A stretch of 64,000 bases of DNA from Planctomycetaceae bacterium. Its GTDB lineage: Bacteria > Planctomycetota > Planctomycetia > Planctomycetales > Planctomycetaceae. Below are positions 63,194 through 64,000 of this stretch, piece by piece (positions within the stretch are counted from its first letter, which is position 1; each line of letters begins with the position of its first letter). Location of the stretch: the NCBI GenBank assembly GCA_019636285.1, contig JAHBXV010000004.1:62001-126000 (forward strand). Direction: 5' to 3'. The notes beneath the pieces were generated by a model that worked only from the letters and a program-made list of their open reading frames with translations, made no database searches and was not told the origin of the DNA. The translations under genes were made by a program, and so were the position numbers.

Positions 63194-64000
63194 CAGGAGA
63201 AGCCTTTGTATTTCGAAGGAGGCCGCCGCGGGGCGTCACCCCAGGGGTTCCTGGCCACGGAATGGGACGAAAGTTCCCTAGGATTGGCCAATTTCAAATT
63301 TGAAACGACTTGCCCTGACCATGCCAAGGGCCGTGCTTTGCGAAGACAGGTGGTAGGTGGAAGCGAAGTTGCCGGAAGTCTACCCGCAGGCGAGTCCGTC
63401 CCACAATTCCCCGGCAAGAACCCGAGGATGATCGGACACCGCTCCTCTTTCATGAGAAACCGCGTGACGACCGAAAGTTTCTACAATCCCGGACTTTCCG
63501 ACAATTCGGCGACGATCGCCGCCGTCCGGCGGGCCAGTTACACGCACTGTTTCGCCCCCCGCCCGTCACCGTTTTTCGTTACTCAAGCGAAGCGGTAAGT
63601 CGACGGTCATGGCGTCGATAAGCCATCAGGGCTTCCCGTCGAAGCGTCTTCGATGGGTTGCGATTGGTCATCACTCGGGAAACACGATGACGGAAAAAAA
63701 CTGATATCTCGAGACATTAACTAAGAGAGCGTCATGACCATTACATTGTGTACCAGCCTTCCGATCGTGCCAACCCTCCGGGTCGTCTTTTCGCTGGTTG
63801 CGGTGAATTTCTTTGATGTAACGTGTTTTTCTGTAAGTATTTGAGTGCGTTCTTTGGGGGAAAGGAGCGGGCTCGAATTTGAAAAAATCGAAGTCAGCCG
63901 AGGTTGGGAGATCCTGCCTTCGGGACGTTCTGGCGGAGTGAATGGGGGAGAATTCTTACATTGATGTCCCGGGCGATTTGCCAGGGAAATCCCCGGAAGT
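63194..64000. other. Right-edge intergenic region
   Basis: About 800 bases without a supported gene; a gene may begin beyond the window. From 63600 the DNA is more AT-rich. A 36-codon frame at 63734-63844 has AAGAGAG upstream and a hydrophobic middle, and a very short TTG frame follows GGAAAGGAG near 63860, but neither is convincing. Promoters for a rightward gene outside the window may lie here. Confidence 0.35.

Noticed and set aside
63734-63844. 36-codon frame with a hydrophobic middle and an AAGAGAG upstream
   Set aside because: Too short, no family resemblance and no neighbour context; noted in the intergenic entry only.

Overview
The window looks like a chromosomal segment of a planctomycete (Planctomycetota, Planctomycetales-like). 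The DNA is GC-rich. It carries Tat-exported Gfo/Idh/MocA and TIM-barrel sugar proteins, DUF1080 and DUF6807 proteins, an isolated formylmethanofuran dehydrogenase subunit C gene, secreted HEAT and zinc-ribbon proteins, a receptor Ser/Thr kinase, an FHA-GAF cyclase, and intergenic palindromes whose translation gives the spurious 'RSVSEG' peptide that I associate with planctomycete genomes. The taxonomic call is inference from gene content. I found no tRNA, rRNA, CRISPR array or transposase gene.

Layout. 1-3.3 kb: the 3' end of an ATP sulfurylase gene with a terminator, then a MarR regulator, a short-chain dehydrogenase, a pirin and a Dps protein (redox or stress set). 3.4-6.9 kb: a SixA-like phosphatase and two divergent Tat-exported sugar-type proteins. 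7.1-10.8 kb: two ABC exporter half-transporters that fit an asymmetric heterodimer. 10.8-19.4 kb: hemD, a PhnP-like hydrolase, a LysM protein, glgB, a gluzincin-type protein and an ExeA-like ATPase. 19.9-25.3 kb: phoH, pgpH, ybeY and a CorC/HlyC-type CBS protein on one strand. 25.4-26.9 kb: a short accessory patch, bracketed by imperfect inverted repeats, encoding an unknown globular protein with Asn/Gln-rich repeats and a Trp/Lys-rich helix. 27-29.8 kb: gyrA. 30-36.7 kb: a signalling cluster (SpoIIE-type phosphatase, response regulator, FHA-GAF-cyclase, membrane Ser/Thr kinase). 36.8-42.9 kb: an oxidoreductase, a small secreted protein, a universal stress protein, a DUF1080 lipoprotein, an alpha/beta hydrolase and a primary-like sigma factor. 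43.3-50.3 kb: rpsA, a CoA-binding protein, DUF6807, FIST, ribF and an acetyltransferase-like protein. 50.5-54.4 kb: a HEAT-repeat protein, a secreted protein and fhcC. 54.4-58.5 kb: a composite palindromic repeat, a cytochrome b-diheme c fusion with its Rieske protein, and an NrnA-type phosphoesterase. 58.6-63.2 kb: two large planctomycete-type proteins of unknown function.

Most notable observations. (1) The 25.76-26.93 kb cassette: a globular domain, 14-residue NQ-rich tandem repeats broken into two overlapping frames by one extra base, and a cationic amphipathic C-terminus, resembling prion/amyloid-motif architectures. (2) A cytochrome b that keeps both ligands of the low-potential heme but has Thr and Tyr where both ligands of the high-potential heme should be. 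(3) A GyrA with Gly and Pro at the two quinolone-anchoring positions. (4) A kinase-FHA/cyclase pair, translationally coupled, beside a PPM phosphatase. (5) A long hairpin followed by a U-run upstream of hemD. (6) Several families of intergenic inverted repeats.

Starts were chosen by Shine-Dalgarno (SD) position and family length; several genes appear to use TTG or GTG.
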